Source: Saturnia japonica
Lineage: Eukaryota > Arthropoda > Insecta > Lepidoptera > Saturniidae
DNA: 64,000 bases
Direction: 5' to 3'
Assembly (NCBI GenBank): GCA_033032175.1
Contig: CM065304.1
Coordinates: 1,922,001-1,986,000 of the forward strand
Shown: positions 11,996 through 23,937 of the stretch, in pieces
Position numbering within the stretch: the first letter of the stretch is position 1
Layout of the letters: every line of letters begins with the position of its first letter
Position numbers and translations under genes: made by a program
The notes under the pieces: model-generated
The model's input: only the letters and a program-made list of their open reading frames with translations
The model's database searches: none
What the model was told of the DNA's origin: nothing

Positions 11996-12518
11996 TCTAT
12001 TTTTAACAATGAATATAATTGAAGTGTTTGTTTGTAATGTCAAAATAACAGCTTTTACTAAATGCATATGAAAGTATATACGATACCTATAACAAAAAGC
12101 CCATTTTTCAAATGTTTGTCTGTCTCTCTGTTTGTTCAAGGTAATCTCCGAAACAGTTGGACCGATTTTGACGGGACTTTCACTGATAAATATAGAGAGT
12201 AACTTAGGCTATTTTTATTTTAGAAAAAGTTAGAGTTCCGCGCAAATAAAAAAACTGGTCATGATGAATCAATTCAGGCGCTTAAATTGCTTACGCTGAG
12301 TAAACCCTAAAAGATATATCAAATTAATGTACTAAATAATTATAGAAACTAAAAAGATTTACACAAAAGTCAGCAAGAGTATACGTCTATTTTCTAAGGC
12401 ACATCCACAATAAGCATTTTTGTCTTTAAAATAACCGGGAGCGGGGAGCAAGATTCGCGAGTGTACCCGATCGATAGAATTCTGTAGTCCACGTGAGCGA
12501 AACCGCGGGCACAGCTAG
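11996..12518 (+). mobile_element. Helitron-like non-autonomous element (family B), full length
   Basis: It starts with TC after an A (11995) and ends with CTAG at 12515-12518 followed by T, matching the A|TC...CTAG|T insertion rule of Helitrons. The interior shares GTAATGTCAAAATAACAGC, CTAAATGCATATGAAAG and a GAGCGAAACCGCGGGCACAG end with the other family B copies. There is no Rep/helicase coding, so any mobility would have depended on an autonomous partner. No target duplication is expected for this class. Confidence 0.75.
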
Positions 12519-12629
12519 TTGTATAATATAAAAAGTTTTCTTTACATAGCAATTAAGTTTTTTATGCTTCACAAAGTAACCGACATCTATCCCTGGATTC
12601 CCACCAAATATCCCTGATAGTAGGCACAG

Positions 12630-12850
12630 TAACTCCCATCCAACATGACGGCGCGGCGGTGACCATAGACAAATCGGCAATCCACCGGCGGTCATCGCTG
12701 TCATTCCATGACGGAAGATAGCTTCAGTTTCACGATACAGTAAAGACAGGACCTAGGGAATTTTTTAGTTCTGCTGTGGAAGAGAGAGGAGGGAATTACA
12801 TTGAACAGCTTTTTAGAACATTCGCGGTGATATAGATGGTAGAATATGCT
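12630..12850 (-). pseudogene. LINE reverse-transcriptase C-terminal remnant
   Basis: The minus strand reads FYHLYHRECSKKLFNVIPSS and then RTKKFPRSC. This corresponds to the 'YRLYHGxCSxELFxLIP' block after the RT domain in lepidopteran Jockey/CR1-like LINEs. Downstream on the minus strand, stops break the frame. It is adjacent to, and may be partly overlapped by, sequence following the Helitron at 11996-12518. Confidence 0.6.
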
Positions 12851-13299
12851 TAGTCAGGCAATGTTCCTATGTAGCTGAAGCAGATTATTGTAATTTATAA
12901 GGTTAGCATCTCCGACTTCGCTCAGGACATATTCAATCAAATAAGTATTCCCATCTAATAAGAAAATAAACATCACCTAATTGCATGATATGGTATGGTT
13001 GAGGATCTATATAACATTTTGGTGGAATATGTTAAGGATGAAAATTGTAGGAATTTACTTAAAATGACGCGATCTATGGAGGTAAGTAGGTGTTTGTAAT
13101 TTGATGCTGTCAAAACTCTGTCTCAGAGTGCTAAAATATTATATAGAATCGCAAAATTATCTCATAAGAATTAATAATTGTGTTTCAAATTTAGTAAAAA
13201 AATGTATAATGTTTGTAACGGTTTTACGGGGCGTCATAGTCGCAAAGCGACAAAGCCCATTATTCAAAGATTAAAAAAAAGAAGTTCGCCTTATAAAAA

Positions 13300-13400
13300 A
13301 TGCGAACAGCTCGTCTCTGCAACCTGGCCAAGTCCGGTGAAGCTGTAAAAGCCGCAGCGGCTTCACGGCCCCTAAGGCTAACAGTGTATTCAGATCTAAA
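13300..13400 (+). repeat. short retroposon copy (family C, ends GGCTAACAGT)
   Basis: GGTGAAGCTGTAAAAGCC, then CCTAAGGCTAACAGT and an A-rich end. The same 3' end occurs at 44570-44735 (+), 38496-38640 (-) and, degraded, at 40198-40262 (-). The copy at 38496 ends in a clean oligo-A (oligo-T on the + strand), so the family spreads by retroposition. The element is non-coding. Confidence 0.6.
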
Positions 13401-13979
13401 AGAAAGAAAAAATAGTCTCTGCAACCCGTCGAGGAGGATTTTGTGAATCCATCGTAGAGATGGAACGGTGTTCTATAAACAGTCGAACTTGTGACCTGTG
13501 ATTTTCGTCAGTAATGGAAAACATAAACTCCTTTCATTGGAATAAATTAACATACATTATATTTTAGTCTAAAACTAAAACCTTTAAACACCCTATAAAA
13601 AAATTAGTCAAACAGTAATGCTGCCTGAGTTTTGTCTTTATTCTATATCAATCGGCGAAGTAGCGGAGGATTGAATTACATTAGGTATTAGAGTTTTTAT
13701 GAACATAATTCGACCGAAACTAATTTCTAATGGACACGGTTAGGGGCTATTTTATATTGATAAATTACAGCGAGTGATTATAAAGCCTATTAATGATGCT
13801 GTCTATAGAAGTATTTATTTTCTTAACTGTTGATGTTAGCTGTTGTTAGCTGTTGTTTGAAGGTTAAACGTCTCGACATTTTGACAAATGAAATGAAGAT
13901 TCCTTTTTAATGTTTATACTGAAACGTGTCAAACTGAAACAAGCCAGATATTAGTTAGTTTTTAAAGCCTTTTTGACGA

Positions 13980-14100
13980 CTGTCGATGGATTACCGATCT
14001 ATCAGTGGTCACCGTAGCGTTTGGATTCTACTACGTCTACCATCAAGAACAACACCGTGCTTTCATGAATGTTTGTAAAAATCTGCTTTCGTTTTATTAA
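13980..14100 (+). repeat. LINE tail-like fragment
   Basis: CGATGGATTACCGATC and GTGGTCACCGTAGCG resemble the phrases after the LINE C-terminal remnants at 12630-12700 and 63545-63600 (minus strand). Short and old, so the assignment is tentative. The neighbouring DNA 13400-13980 and 14100-14650 shows only AT-rich non-coding sequence. The 106-codon minus frame at 14198-14518 is rich in Ile/Tyr/Asn/Leu and looks like chance. Confidence 0.35.
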
Positions 14101-14653
14101 TATCCTATTGTCTCTAAGATGTTATTTTTGTTATCCTATGCGGCAGTTTTAATCTGTCAGGAAGTAAAGAAGCTTGTCTTGGATACGTCGTAATTTATTA
14201 TAAAAAATTCATCTCTCTTTCTCGATATATTTTGCTTTGTCGTCGTAAAGGCTTCACAGATAATAATAAGTTTTGTTCATTTTGTTTTAACATAATTTGC
14301 AATATAGTTTCATAACAATAATTAAAGACATAATTTGAAATATTATAGATTAATAATTTATAAAACACAATAAAAAGCTTGGTTAGTACAGTTGATCTGA
14401 AAAATATCGACCTACTTTTATTGATGTATTCTATTCGCCCCCATCGGTTATTGCACTTTTGAATACTTAAATACTTAAAAACATAATCTCCTGTATTCAC
14501 CGACAACCAATTAATCATTTTTTAATGATTTTTTAATTATCGATTGTTCTGTGTATAAATCCATATAATGACTTTACAATATTATATATATATACAGCAT
14601 GTGCTGTAGCTTCACTGTATTATCTATATATTTTCTATCTATCTATTAACTAA

Positions 14654-14875
14654 CAGCCGTTTTCAATAATATTTCTATCCGTTGTTTTAGTTACTAAATC
14701 TATCCTTTTTTATTTACTTTCGTTTCAATAACCTATTTATGAATAGTATTTCGTATCTACCTACACCCAGCTTAGATAGATAAGAGGGAAGCCGGTACAT
14801 CTTTTAAGTTATTACTTAGTACAAATATGTTCTAATCGGGAATAGTGATCACAAACATGCTATTTAAAACGGCTG
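14654..14875. mobile_element. MITE, PIF/Harbinger-like, copy 1 with TAA target duplication
   Basis: The 222-bp element begins CAGCCGTTTTCAATAA and ends CTATTTAAAACGGCTG, an imperfect terminal inverted repeat. It is bounded by TAA at 14651-14653 and TAA at 14876-14878, the three-base TWA duplication of PIF/Harbinger elements. The inside (TTAGTTACTAAATC, AGTATTTCGTATCTAC, AGGGAAGCCG) is shared with copies at 29445-29706 and 36266-36430. There is no coding capacity. Confidence 0.75.
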
Positions 14876-14878
14876 TAA

Positions 14879-15548
14879 CTGACTCACTGATATATTATCA
14901 ACGGAAAGTCCAAACTACCGGACCTAGAAACGTGAAGGTTTACATGCGGGTTCATTCTACACTGTAGGTAAGCACTAAGGAAGGATTTTGGAAATTCAAC
15001 CCGTAACGTGGTGAAAAAGGGTATGAAAGTCTGTATGAAATTCCGTCTTTTTTGAAGATAGATCTATGAAAATTGGTATTGGACATAACTCAACTACGAC
15101 GCTAAAAGCGCCAGCTTCATCATAACTAAAATTATACTAAAAAGTATCTCCCGACTCATCCATTCCTACCCATTTTATAAATTAATATTTACATAATATT
15201 AAGCCAATTATGTTCAGATTGAATGTACATAAATTAATTCAAGGAAAGGGTAATTAATACATTACTGTTAAATAAGAGTTGAATTTATTTAAAATTCCAT
15301 ATTCGGTACATGAACTTCATTTAGTATTCATGTAATGAGAGTATTAAATTTAGCAGAAAAATCTTTGCGCTACTCACATGTCGTCATTTTGAAACTTAGT
15401 AAATTTTTAAATAAAGATTCATTGATCTCGACGCATGAGACTAACGTTTAGTGAAAGACTCCAAATTTATAACGAGTGGTCTATCATCTCATAGTTCATG
15501 AACTACATTGAAAGCAATAATTAAAAACGTTATTTTCTACTCTTTATA
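14879..15548. other. AT-rich non-coding DNA
   Basis: No gene, clear repeat copy or RNA gene recognised. Stops are frequent in all frames. Confidence 0.4.
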
Positions 15549-15660
15549 CGTTTTAGAATTTGAACCACAATCTCACCTGATGTTAAGTGACCGATGTAGC
15601 CCAAGATGATAACACGCTAAACCTAGTGGGTGGTAGCTATTTAGGTAGTCGACATGACTT
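15549..15660 (-). repeat. SINE fragment (same family as 21780-22085)
   Basis: GACCACAATCTCACCTGAT-type sequence (here CACAATCTCACCTGATG), followed by TTAAGTGACCGATGTAG and ACACGCTAA. It parallels 21787-21860, where the element continues to a tRNA-like head. Only the tail half is present here. The orientation is set by the tRNA-like head of the longer copy. Confidence 0.55.
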
Positions 15661-16024
15661 TTCTTTCGAAGCTCAGGATGGTTACCACGAAGTCATAATT
15701 GATTACATCGCTCTTATACGCGGATGGGCCTAAAGTTATTCTACCGTTGAAAAGTAGCTGTGATATAGCGACGTCGTACACTTCAAAACTTTGTTGTTCG
15801 ACAGGCAAAGTTTTGGTAAAAAGTGAACCAATTATGGTAATATTTCAATCCTTCCACAGGGGAACTCAAATAAAAGTTTTGGGCTTTGTAATGATTATAA
15901 GAAAGTAATATTGACTCTTTGCCGGGGATCTTCGCGTCCGTACAATTATTCGTCGCTGGTGACAGATTTTAAGCTTGAATTTTGTGAGAACATTAACCAA
16001 TAAATAACAAATAACAAAAAAAGA

Positions 16025-16135
16025 TAAACCCGATCGAGTTTCTTACCGGTTCTTCTCGATGTCTGTTTTCCGAACCGGCAGTAGTGTTTTGACGTTTAAT
16101 AAGTACCTTCTTAGGGCCTAAATTAAATAAATATT
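16025..16135 (+). repeat. LINE 3'-end family D fragment
   Basis: CCCGATCGAGTTTCTTACC, GGTTCTTCTCGATG, TTTTCCGAACCGGCAGTAG and TTTTGACGTT in order. Partial copies of the same series occur at 22575-22690 and 60873-60960. I recognise this as a common lepidopteran LINE 3' tail, but the class is from memory. Confidence 0.55.
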
Positions 16136-17754
16136 ATTTTGATTGTAAATTAATAGCTATGTAATGCCTTTTATAACAATACTCTCATATTTTGAATGTC
16201 AAAGCACGCTTTATGAAACTTGTAGGTACGGCTGCGGATAACAGCTTATTGATTGAAATACGAGCTGGAGAGGCTTCTGAGTACGTCATGTTTTGTTTGC
16301 ATTAACAATATAGTGTTCACCGGACAGGTATTGTCAGGTATTGTTCTTTGCTCTCTCGGCTGGCTCCGCGTTTGGTTGGGCGATTAAACGTTAGCATTAA
16401 TTGGTCTGTCATTCACAGGTTTCTTGTATTCCCTCGACTCAGCGTTGTCAAACGTACGGCATACGGCAAATTGTACGGTATACGTCAGAGTGGCCATTGC
16501 CGTATATCAAAACGGTAATCAGAATTCATAAGTTTAAATAGTAACGAGCACTATATTGAATGAAAATCAGCGAAACGTGAATCTTGTAAAATTAAACTGA
16601 ATTACTTTACATTGCTCAAATATTTTGAATTCGTGCGTAGCTATACAGTATAACAACAATTCTCTTTGGTTTTTGTAGATTATTCTAATTATTTATTTTG
16701 CTTATAATCGACCTATCTTACTTTATAGTGTACTTTTGTTATTAATTATGCATTTTTTTTTTTATTATAACTCATTCAGACATACTCCATTTGACGACAT
16801 TTGTACTAGAAATTCTTTATTTGTCTTACTTAAATGCTATTTGAGAAAGTATATTTAGCGCTGTAAATTTAATCAAAACAAAAGAAAGAAACCGTTTGCT
16901 AACGTCTGTCATAAACGCAGCATTAATTAACGAAACAGAAAAGGAATTCTAATAGTACGAAATTTAAACCAACTCCCGAGATGATAGTAAGCATAAAAAA
17001 CTTTTAATTTATGATAAAGAAGCAGCCAATGAAGATAGTTCAAGAAATGTTTTAGATTGAATTGAAATACCGGCGCGAAAAATATTCTTTTAATTGTTAG
17101 CAATAAGTAAAAAACTTATGTGTCCGGCAATTTTTGCTCCCATGTACGGCAATCAAGTGGACAGCCAACAGCAGCAATGACATGTTTATTGAACGCTTTA
17201 GTATATATCTCAGGACCATACGTGGCTTGCTTTATTTATTTTGTAATATTCCAAGTATTTCCAGTAATATTAAATTTCATTTGAACTAATAGTATTTATT
17301 TTACGCGATGACAGCTCAGTTATTACTAGTTGCATAAAATAATAAAAATATGTAATTTAAAAAAGAACTAACAAAAACGCTATTATTACGACCTAAAAAT
17401 TATAAAACATCTACTATCTCCATCACCAGACGCACTATTTATTGGACTGGTCAAAACAAATCATAAGAACTTAGGTTCACTAGTACGAAGGGGTTTACTA
17501 GAAGCCAATGAAGAATTCCACTATCCACCTCCTGATACTATCATCAGATTAGCTAGAAGGTACCAAATTATAGTTACGTCATCGAAACTACATATACATA
17601 CAAAGTTTCTCTACGATACGACAATCAGAAGTAGGTTAATATTGAGTTCTAAGATTTGATCATTGTTTGTTTGAAGTTAATAAAAATGTGTAAAACGAAA
17701 GGACCGAACGAATCTGAATTGAACATTTCATAATGATATAGCTTACTAATCATC

Positions 17755-18085
17755 ACAATCATCATTATATTAATACGTGAAGCAAAAGCTTTGTGCCCCT
17801 TTTTAAGCGTATTGCGTGCACGGAAGACTTTGAGATTTGGCATAGTTAAAGTTTATATGGAGAAAGAGTGCAAAAAGCTAAAATTTATCTATAATATCTG
17901 TTACTAATATATTAAATTAAATGAATTAATACTGCGAATCCTAACTTGAACAGTGCCATTGAACTTAGACCCTCCAAAACATTGACATTGTCACTCAATG
18001 ACAAGTGACAGCAAGTGATATAAGGTTCATACTGCAAATATCAAACAGATAATAGTCTATGATTAAAAAGTCGCTGGTCGAATTT
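17755..18085 (-). repeat. family A interspersed repeat, inverted
   Basis: The minus strand reads GCGACTTTTTAATCATAGAC, TTGACATTGTCAC-type block, GGTCTAAGTTCAATGGCAC, and ends CCGTGCACGCAATACGCTT before CACGTATTAATATA. It matches the + strand copies at 32455 and 35517. An exact second copy lies at 20267-20597 because it is inside the duplication. Confidence 0.75.
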
Positions 18086-18436
18086 AAATAAATTAATTAA
18101 ATCGTAAATTATGGAAAGACATTTTTTTTTAAATCTACAAAAGCTAATGGTTATGCGGCTCAAATCAACAAAGAGTTCACAGAACGCTATGTTCTTTCAC
18201 GTTTGGGGTCGGTGTGTAACAGGAGCAAATTCAAATTGCTTAATCTCATCACGGCCGAGAACCGAGACCAAACTACTCAGCTAGACTTTATAGCCGAGAA
18301 TGATAATTACCAAAGCTAAGAAGAAAAATTCTTGCGGTTATCGAAACTAATCAATGATAAATATTTTATAAATACATCTTCTTCTTTTCATCTTCTGTTA
18401 GTTACTACTATTTTAATTTCTATATAAAATATGCTT

Positions 18437-18739
18437 TGTGTCGATTTATTTTAGAAAAAGAATTAGGATTCCGGACAAATAAAAAAAAACTGGTCATGGT
18501 GAATCAATTAGAGCGCTTAAATGGCTTACCCTGAGTAAACCATAAGAGATATAGCAAATTAATGTACTACATAATTATAGGTATTAAAAATACCTACAAA
18601 AAAGTCCAGCAGGGCATACGTAATCTTCTAAGGAACATTCACAATAAGCATTTTTGTCTTTAAAATAGCCGGAAGCGGGGGAGCAAGATTCGCGCGGTCA
18701 TTCTGTAGTTCGCGTGAGCGAAGCCACGGGTACAGCTAG
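18437..18739 (+). mobile_element. Helitron-like family B, 5'-truncated
   Basis: It begins within TTATTTTAGAAAAAGAATTA and continues to GAGCGAAGCCACGGGTACAG and the terminal CTAG followed by T, as in the full copies. The first 200 or so bases of the family are missing. It is duplicated at 20947-21250. Confidence 0.7.
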
Positions 18740-19114
18740 TCTTTTATAATTTCTATATACATATTACTTCTTATACGTACTTCACAGGCGGTAGAGGTGA
18801 AACCTTCAGAAAAGATAGAAATATTCACATGAACGATATACACCACGCTGGCTATGACGGTTTTTCCCAAGGCTTCTTAATATCCAGGTACACACATAAC
18901 ACCGGAATAATAGGAAACACTTTATGATGTATTCTATATCATTCTCTCGCAGACTCATTGTCTCTTTTTAATGTTGCATTTTCGTTTCTAAAGAAGTTTT
19001 TAATTTAAAAAGTAAATTTTCTGTTAAAAATCTCCTTACTTTAAACCACTAAACCAATGTAGATGTAGATTGATCAATAGATCAATGTAGATTTCAGTTT
19101 AACAAAGAACTAAC

Positions 19115-21625
19115 CTTTACATTGCTCAAATATTTTGAATTCGTGCGTAGCTATACAGTATAACAACAATTCTCTTTGGTTTTTGTAGATTATTCTAATT
19201 ATTTATTTTGCTTATAATCGACCTATCTTACTTTATAGTGTACTTTTGTTATTAATTATGCATTTTTTTTTTTATTATAACTCATTCAGACATACTCCAT
19301 TTGACGACATTTGTACTAGAAATTCTTTATTTGTCTTACTTAAATGCTATTTGAGAAAGTATATTTAGCGCTGTAAATTTAATCAAAACAAAAGAAAGAA
19401 ACCGTTTGCTAACGTCTGTCATAAACGCAGCATTAATTAACGAAACAGAAAAGGAATTCTAATAGTACGAAATTTAAACCAACTCCCGAGATGATAGTAA
19501 GCATAAAAAAAACTTTTAATTTATGATAAAGAAGCAGCCAATGAAGATAGTTCAAGAAATGTTTTAGATTGAATTGAAATACCGGCGCGAAAAATATTCT
19601 TTTAATTGTTAGCAATAAGTAAAAAACTTATGTGTCCGGCAATTTTTGCTCCCATGTACGGCAATCAAGTGGACAGCCAACAGCAGCAATGACATGTTTA
19701 TTGAACGCTTTAGTATATATCTCAGGACCATACGTGGCTTGCTTTATTTATTTTGTAATATTCCAAGTATTTCCAGTAATATTAAATTTCATTTGAACTA
19801 ATAGTATTTATTTTACGCGATGACAGCTCAGTTATTACTAGTTGCATAAAATAATAAAAATATGTAATTTAAAAAAGAACTAACAAAAACGCTATTATTA
19901 CGACCTAAAAATTATAAAACATCTACTATCTCCATCACCAGACGCACTATTTATTGGACTGGTCAAAACAAATCATAAGAACTTAGGTTCACTAGTACGA
20001 AGGGGTTTACTAGAAGCCAATGAAGAATTCCACTATCCACCTCCTGATACTATCATCAGATTAGCTAGAAGGTACCAAATTATAGTTACGTCATCGAAAC
20101 TACATATACATACAAAGTTTCTCTACGATACGACAATCAGAAGTAGGTTAATATTGAGTTCTAAGATTTGATCATTGTTTGTTTGAAGTTAATAAAAATG
20201 TGTAAAACGAAAGGACCGAACGAATCTGAATTGAACATTTCATAATGATATAGCTTACTAATCATCACAATCATCATTATATTAATACGTGAAGCAAAAG
20301 CTTTGTGCCCCTTTTTAAGCGTATTGCGTGCACGGAAGACTTTGAGATTTGGCATAGTTAAAGTTTATATGGAGAAAGAGTGCAAAAAGCTAAAATTTAT
20401 CTATAATATCTGTTACTAATATATTAAATTAAATGAATTAATACTGCGAATCCTAACTTGAACAGTGCCATTGAACTTAGACCCTCCAAAACATTGACAT
20501 TGTCACTCAATGACAAGTGACAGCAAGTGATATAAGGTTCATACTGCAAATATCAAACAGATAATAGTCTATGATTAAAAAGTCGCTGGTCGAATTTAAA
20601 TAAATTAATTAAATCGTAAATTATGGAAAGACATTTTTTTTTAAATCTACAAAAGCTAATGGTTATGCGGCTCAAATCAACAAAGAGTTCACAGAACGCT
20701 ATGTTCTTTCACGTTTGGGGTCGGTGTGTAACAGGAGCAAATTCAAATTGCTTAATCTCATCACGGCCGAGAACCGAGACCAAACTACTCAGCTAGACTT
20801 TATAGCCGAGAATGATAATTACCAAAGCTAAGAAGAAAAATTCTTGCGGTTATCGAAACTAATCAATGATAAATATTTTATAAATACATCTTCTTCTTTT
20901 CATCTTCTGTTAGTTACTACTATTTTAATTCTATATAAAATATGCTTTGTGTCGATTTATTTTAGAAAAAGAATTAGGATTCCGGACAAATAAAAAAAAA
21001 CTGGTCATGGTGAATCAATTAGAGCGCTTAAATGGCTTACCCTGAGTAAACCATAAGAGATATAGCAAATTAATGTACTACATAATTATAGGTATTAAAA
21101 ATACCTACAAAAAAGTCCAGCAGGGCATACGTAATCTTCTAAGGAACATTCACAATAAGCATTTTTGTCTTTAAAATAGCCGGAAGCGGGGGAGCAAGAT
21201 TCGCGCGGTCATTCTGTAGTTCGCGTGAGCGAAGCCACGGGTACAGCTAGTCTTTTATAATTTCTATATACATATTACTTCTTATACGTACTTCACAGGC
21301 GGTAGAGGTGAAACCTTCAGAAAAGATAGAAATATTCACATGAACGATATACACCACGCTGGCTATGACGGTTTTTCCCAAGGCTTCTTAATATCCAGGT
21401 ACACACATAACACCGGAATAATAGGAAACACTTTATGATGTATTCTATATCATTCTCTCGCAGACTCATTGTCTCTTTTTAATGTTGCATTTTCGTTTCT
21501 AAAGAAGTTTTTAATTTAAAAAGTAAATTTTCTGTTAAAAATCTCCTTACTTTAAACCACTAAACCAATGTAGATGTAGATTGATCAATAGATCAATGTA
21601 GATTTCAGTTTAACAAAGAACTAAC
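19115..21625 (+). repeat. 2.5-kb tandem duplication, second copy
   Basis: Direct continuation of the first copy, ending GAACTAAC at 21625 before CACGAAGAAAG. The inner repeats recur at fixed offset: the 1-175-like repeat at 20024-20204, family A (-) at 20267-20597 and the truncated Helitron at 20947-21250. The left edge (GAATTA|CTTTAC) and right edge (CTAAC|CACGA) share only about one base. The junction therefore does not look like recombination between pre-existing long repeats. Confidence 0.95.
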
Positions 21626-21779
21626 CACGAAGAAAGAGCGTGGGGTTACATATCATTATGCTTTTCCACAGGGCTGAAGCAATAATGATAAAATTAAAAT
21701 ATGAACAGTCCACGTTTGACGTGACCTTAGTTGTGAGTACCAGTTAGTACTTACTTTTTTTGTCGCTATGTTTACCGTT

Positions 21780-22085
21780 ATGACCACAATCTCACCTGAT
21801 CTTAAGTGACGATGCCGTGATGTAGTGCAAGATGGTAAGCACGCTAAGCCTAGTAGAATACTGGCTCTCAAGTGCAGCTGGTGGAAAAAAAATATTAGTG
21901 TTTGGTGACAGATTTTGAACATGAGGGTGGTAGCTAGCCAGTCAAGCAATAGAAAAAGCCCTACCACCATGCTATAGTTTCATCACGATTTTTTTCTTCA
22001 CCGAAAACTCAGTCTCATTGCAGGTATTCGAACTCACGTCGATCGACACGATGTCCGTACACGCTACTATTAAGCCATCATTGCC
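21780..22085 (-). mobile_element. tRNA-derived SINE
   Basis: On the minus strand, near 22075-22020, the head reads TGGCTTAATAGTAGCG (A-box-like) and then GAGTTCGAATACC, close to the pol III B box GGTTCGANTCC. The body continues with a GGTGGTAGGGC block and a SINE tail ending in ATCAGGTGAGATTGTGGTC. I recognise the tail as a very common lepidopteran SINE. The internal order is slightly scrambled by small deletions. The 104-codon minus frame here is a by-product. Confidence 0.7.
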
Positions 22086-22574
22086 TAATAACTATCTAAT
22101 AATAAAATCTTATCTTTTAGACTTAGTAAAACAAATAAAAGTTTTAATTTAATTATTATATATTGTTTCTACAACAAACATTGTTCAATATGTAAGTTTA
22201 TTTTTGTTATCACTAGATGGCGCTTGTTCATTTCGAAACTAAGTAACGTTATTTTAGATTCTTTTGTCGTAAAATATTTTTCAAGCAATAAACATATGGT
22301 AGTGCAAATCGTTATGTATTTATTCTATAGCAAAGTGCAAAGTTCAAACTAGGTCAAAATAGTTCAACACATTTATTAAGTATTGCACATTACCGATTTA
22401 CCGGACAATATAATAAGTTTTAGAATTATAAAGGAAACTTTATCTTCACAAGAGTTGCTATTGGTTATCTATCATTATAATGCTTAGAAAGTGACTCCCT
22501 CTCTGTACATCCACAAAAATTTGTAGAAAAACTACATTAAAAATTAAAATAAAGAAAAACACGCAAAACAATGT
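22086..22574. other. AT-rich non-coding DNA
   Basis: No recognisable feature. Confidence 0.4.
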
Positions 22575-22690
22575 TGACAAGCCCGATCAAGTTTCTAGTC
22601 AGCTCTTTTCGATGACTCGAATGTTTTCTGAACCTGTGCCGCGGTGGTAGCGTTTTAAAGTTCATAACTGAATACTTAAAGTCCAATTTA
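22575..22690 (+). repeat. LINE 3'-end family D fragment
   Basis: GCCCGATCAAGTTTCTAG, TTTTCGATGACTCGAATG, TTTTCTGAACCTG and GGTAGCGTTTTAAAG in the same order as at 16025-16135, with more divergence. Confidence 0.45.
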
Positions 22691-23549
22691 CATATAGTAC
22701 CAACTTTTGATTTTTAATAATAATATTTACTGAGAAAGAAAGTTAATTTACGTAATATTTTTGCATTTTCGCCTTACACTTGTATGCGCCTATTCTTACT
22801 CTTTATTCATCTTGTTTATGGCATCGTGTGTAAATAGTACAATTTTGCCGATGGCCGTAGGTAGGTACGTACATTGTGCACATTCACTAAGGTAGATAGA
22901 GTTACAAAGGAAAGAGACTGATCTATAAATAACGTGAATCCACAAAAGTATAATTTTTGTATGATTTGTATTCAAACCGAGTTATTAATCGACATACAAA
23001 TACACCCAAAGTTACAATGTACATACAAAATAAGTCTAACGAAAGTGTTTTTTTAGACAAAACATGTAAAATAAAAGAATTACTAAAGCTAAGAATGATG
23101 TAACGCGTAAAGGGAGTATCTGTTTTTGGAATAATTAAAAAATATATGTTCAGAAGAACCATCTTCTAAGCTACATACACAAAGTTCCAAATTGTTAATT
23201 TACTCTTTGGTTGTCAACGCGATATCCATGTGCTTGACATGTTATGACATAATGTAATAAATATAAGAAATAATTTACGAGGCCTAGTGAGACCACAAAA
23301 TAGTTATAATTTATAAATTAATTAAGTAAATAAAATTGTTGGATGTATCTAAATATGTCGGGAACGTATTTTAATTTGTTGTTGCGTTTTACCATCCGTA
23401 TGTTTTGCTGTGGTTTTCTTTTGCATATCGATACGATGACTTTAACTATTGTTCGAGTTCGTTCAAAGTTTTGAAGAATTACGAAGCATAGCAATGCACC
23501 TCGCTGATTTGGCTGTATTATGGTGAATGTTCTGAAGAGCATTTAACTT
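22691..23549. other. AT-rich non-coding DNA
   Basis: No gene recognised. Two short minus-strand frames (22923-23162 and 23318-23542) have AT-driven composition and no similarity that I can name. Confidence 0.4.
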
Positions 23550-23830
23550 TATCCTATTATCTCCCTTCCACCACAGAACAACGTGGATTGGTTTACAAAG
23601 AAACTTGCAAATTTTTACCTTTTCCGTACCGTCCGTGCCAATGTGAATTAATAATTTGCCAGCGAACCTGTTCCCTCCTTTCTATGATAATGGGTCTTTC
23701 AAACGAGACTTCAAGAGGCATTTTAGCAGACTACCATAACCGCGCCAGCTGCCAATGAAATGTGTCACCGACGGTCACCGTTGTTCGTGGTCTGCATAAC
23801 ATGACGTGCAGAACAGTCATTATTATAAAT
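23550..23830 (+). pseudogene. LINE reverse-transcriptase C-terminal remnant
   Basis: The + strand near 23650-23735 reads LPANLFPPFYDNG followed by SFKRDFKRHFSRLP. This is the 'LPxxVFPxxYDxGxFKxxVxRxL' end of Jockey/CR1-type LINE ORF2. It is followed by the non-coding phrase GACGGTCACCGTTGTTCGTG, seen in related copies. The upstream part is frameshifted. It ends about 110 bases before the exon at 23938, so it lies in the preceding intron if that exon is real. Confidence 0.7.
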
Positions 23831-23937
23831 TCAAGTACTTGTGTAGTTTATAATATACCTTGGTGATTCTCTTATTTATTGTCATGATTTTAGGTAGTTA
23901 ATCAGTTTTTTTATTAATTAATTATGCGTCTCTGCAG

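Larger units (their letters stand above)
16605..19114 (+). repeat. 2.5-kb tandem duplication, first copy
   Basis: The sequence from CTTTACATTGCTC at 16605 to GAACTAAC at 19114 is repeated directly and without gap from 19115 to 21625. I saw only homopolymer-length differences: two extra A near 19507, and one T fewer near 20929. The unit contains no host gene. It holds a repeat matching 1-175 (17510-17690), an inverted family A copy (17755-18085) and a 5'-truncated Helitron-like family B copy ending CTAG at 18739. The 64-codon frame at 17649-17843 lies in the family A repeat and is not a gene. Confidence 0.95.

Noticed and set aside
14198..14518. 106-codon minus ORF
   Set aside because: Composition dominated by Ile, Asn, Tyr, Leu and Lys as expected for random AT-rich DNA. 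No domain.
17649..17843. 64-codon minus ORF repeated at 20161-20355, with a related start at 32741
   Set aside because: The shared peptide start comes from the family A interspersed repeat. The second copy is the tandem duplication. Frames diverge and stop differently in other copies.
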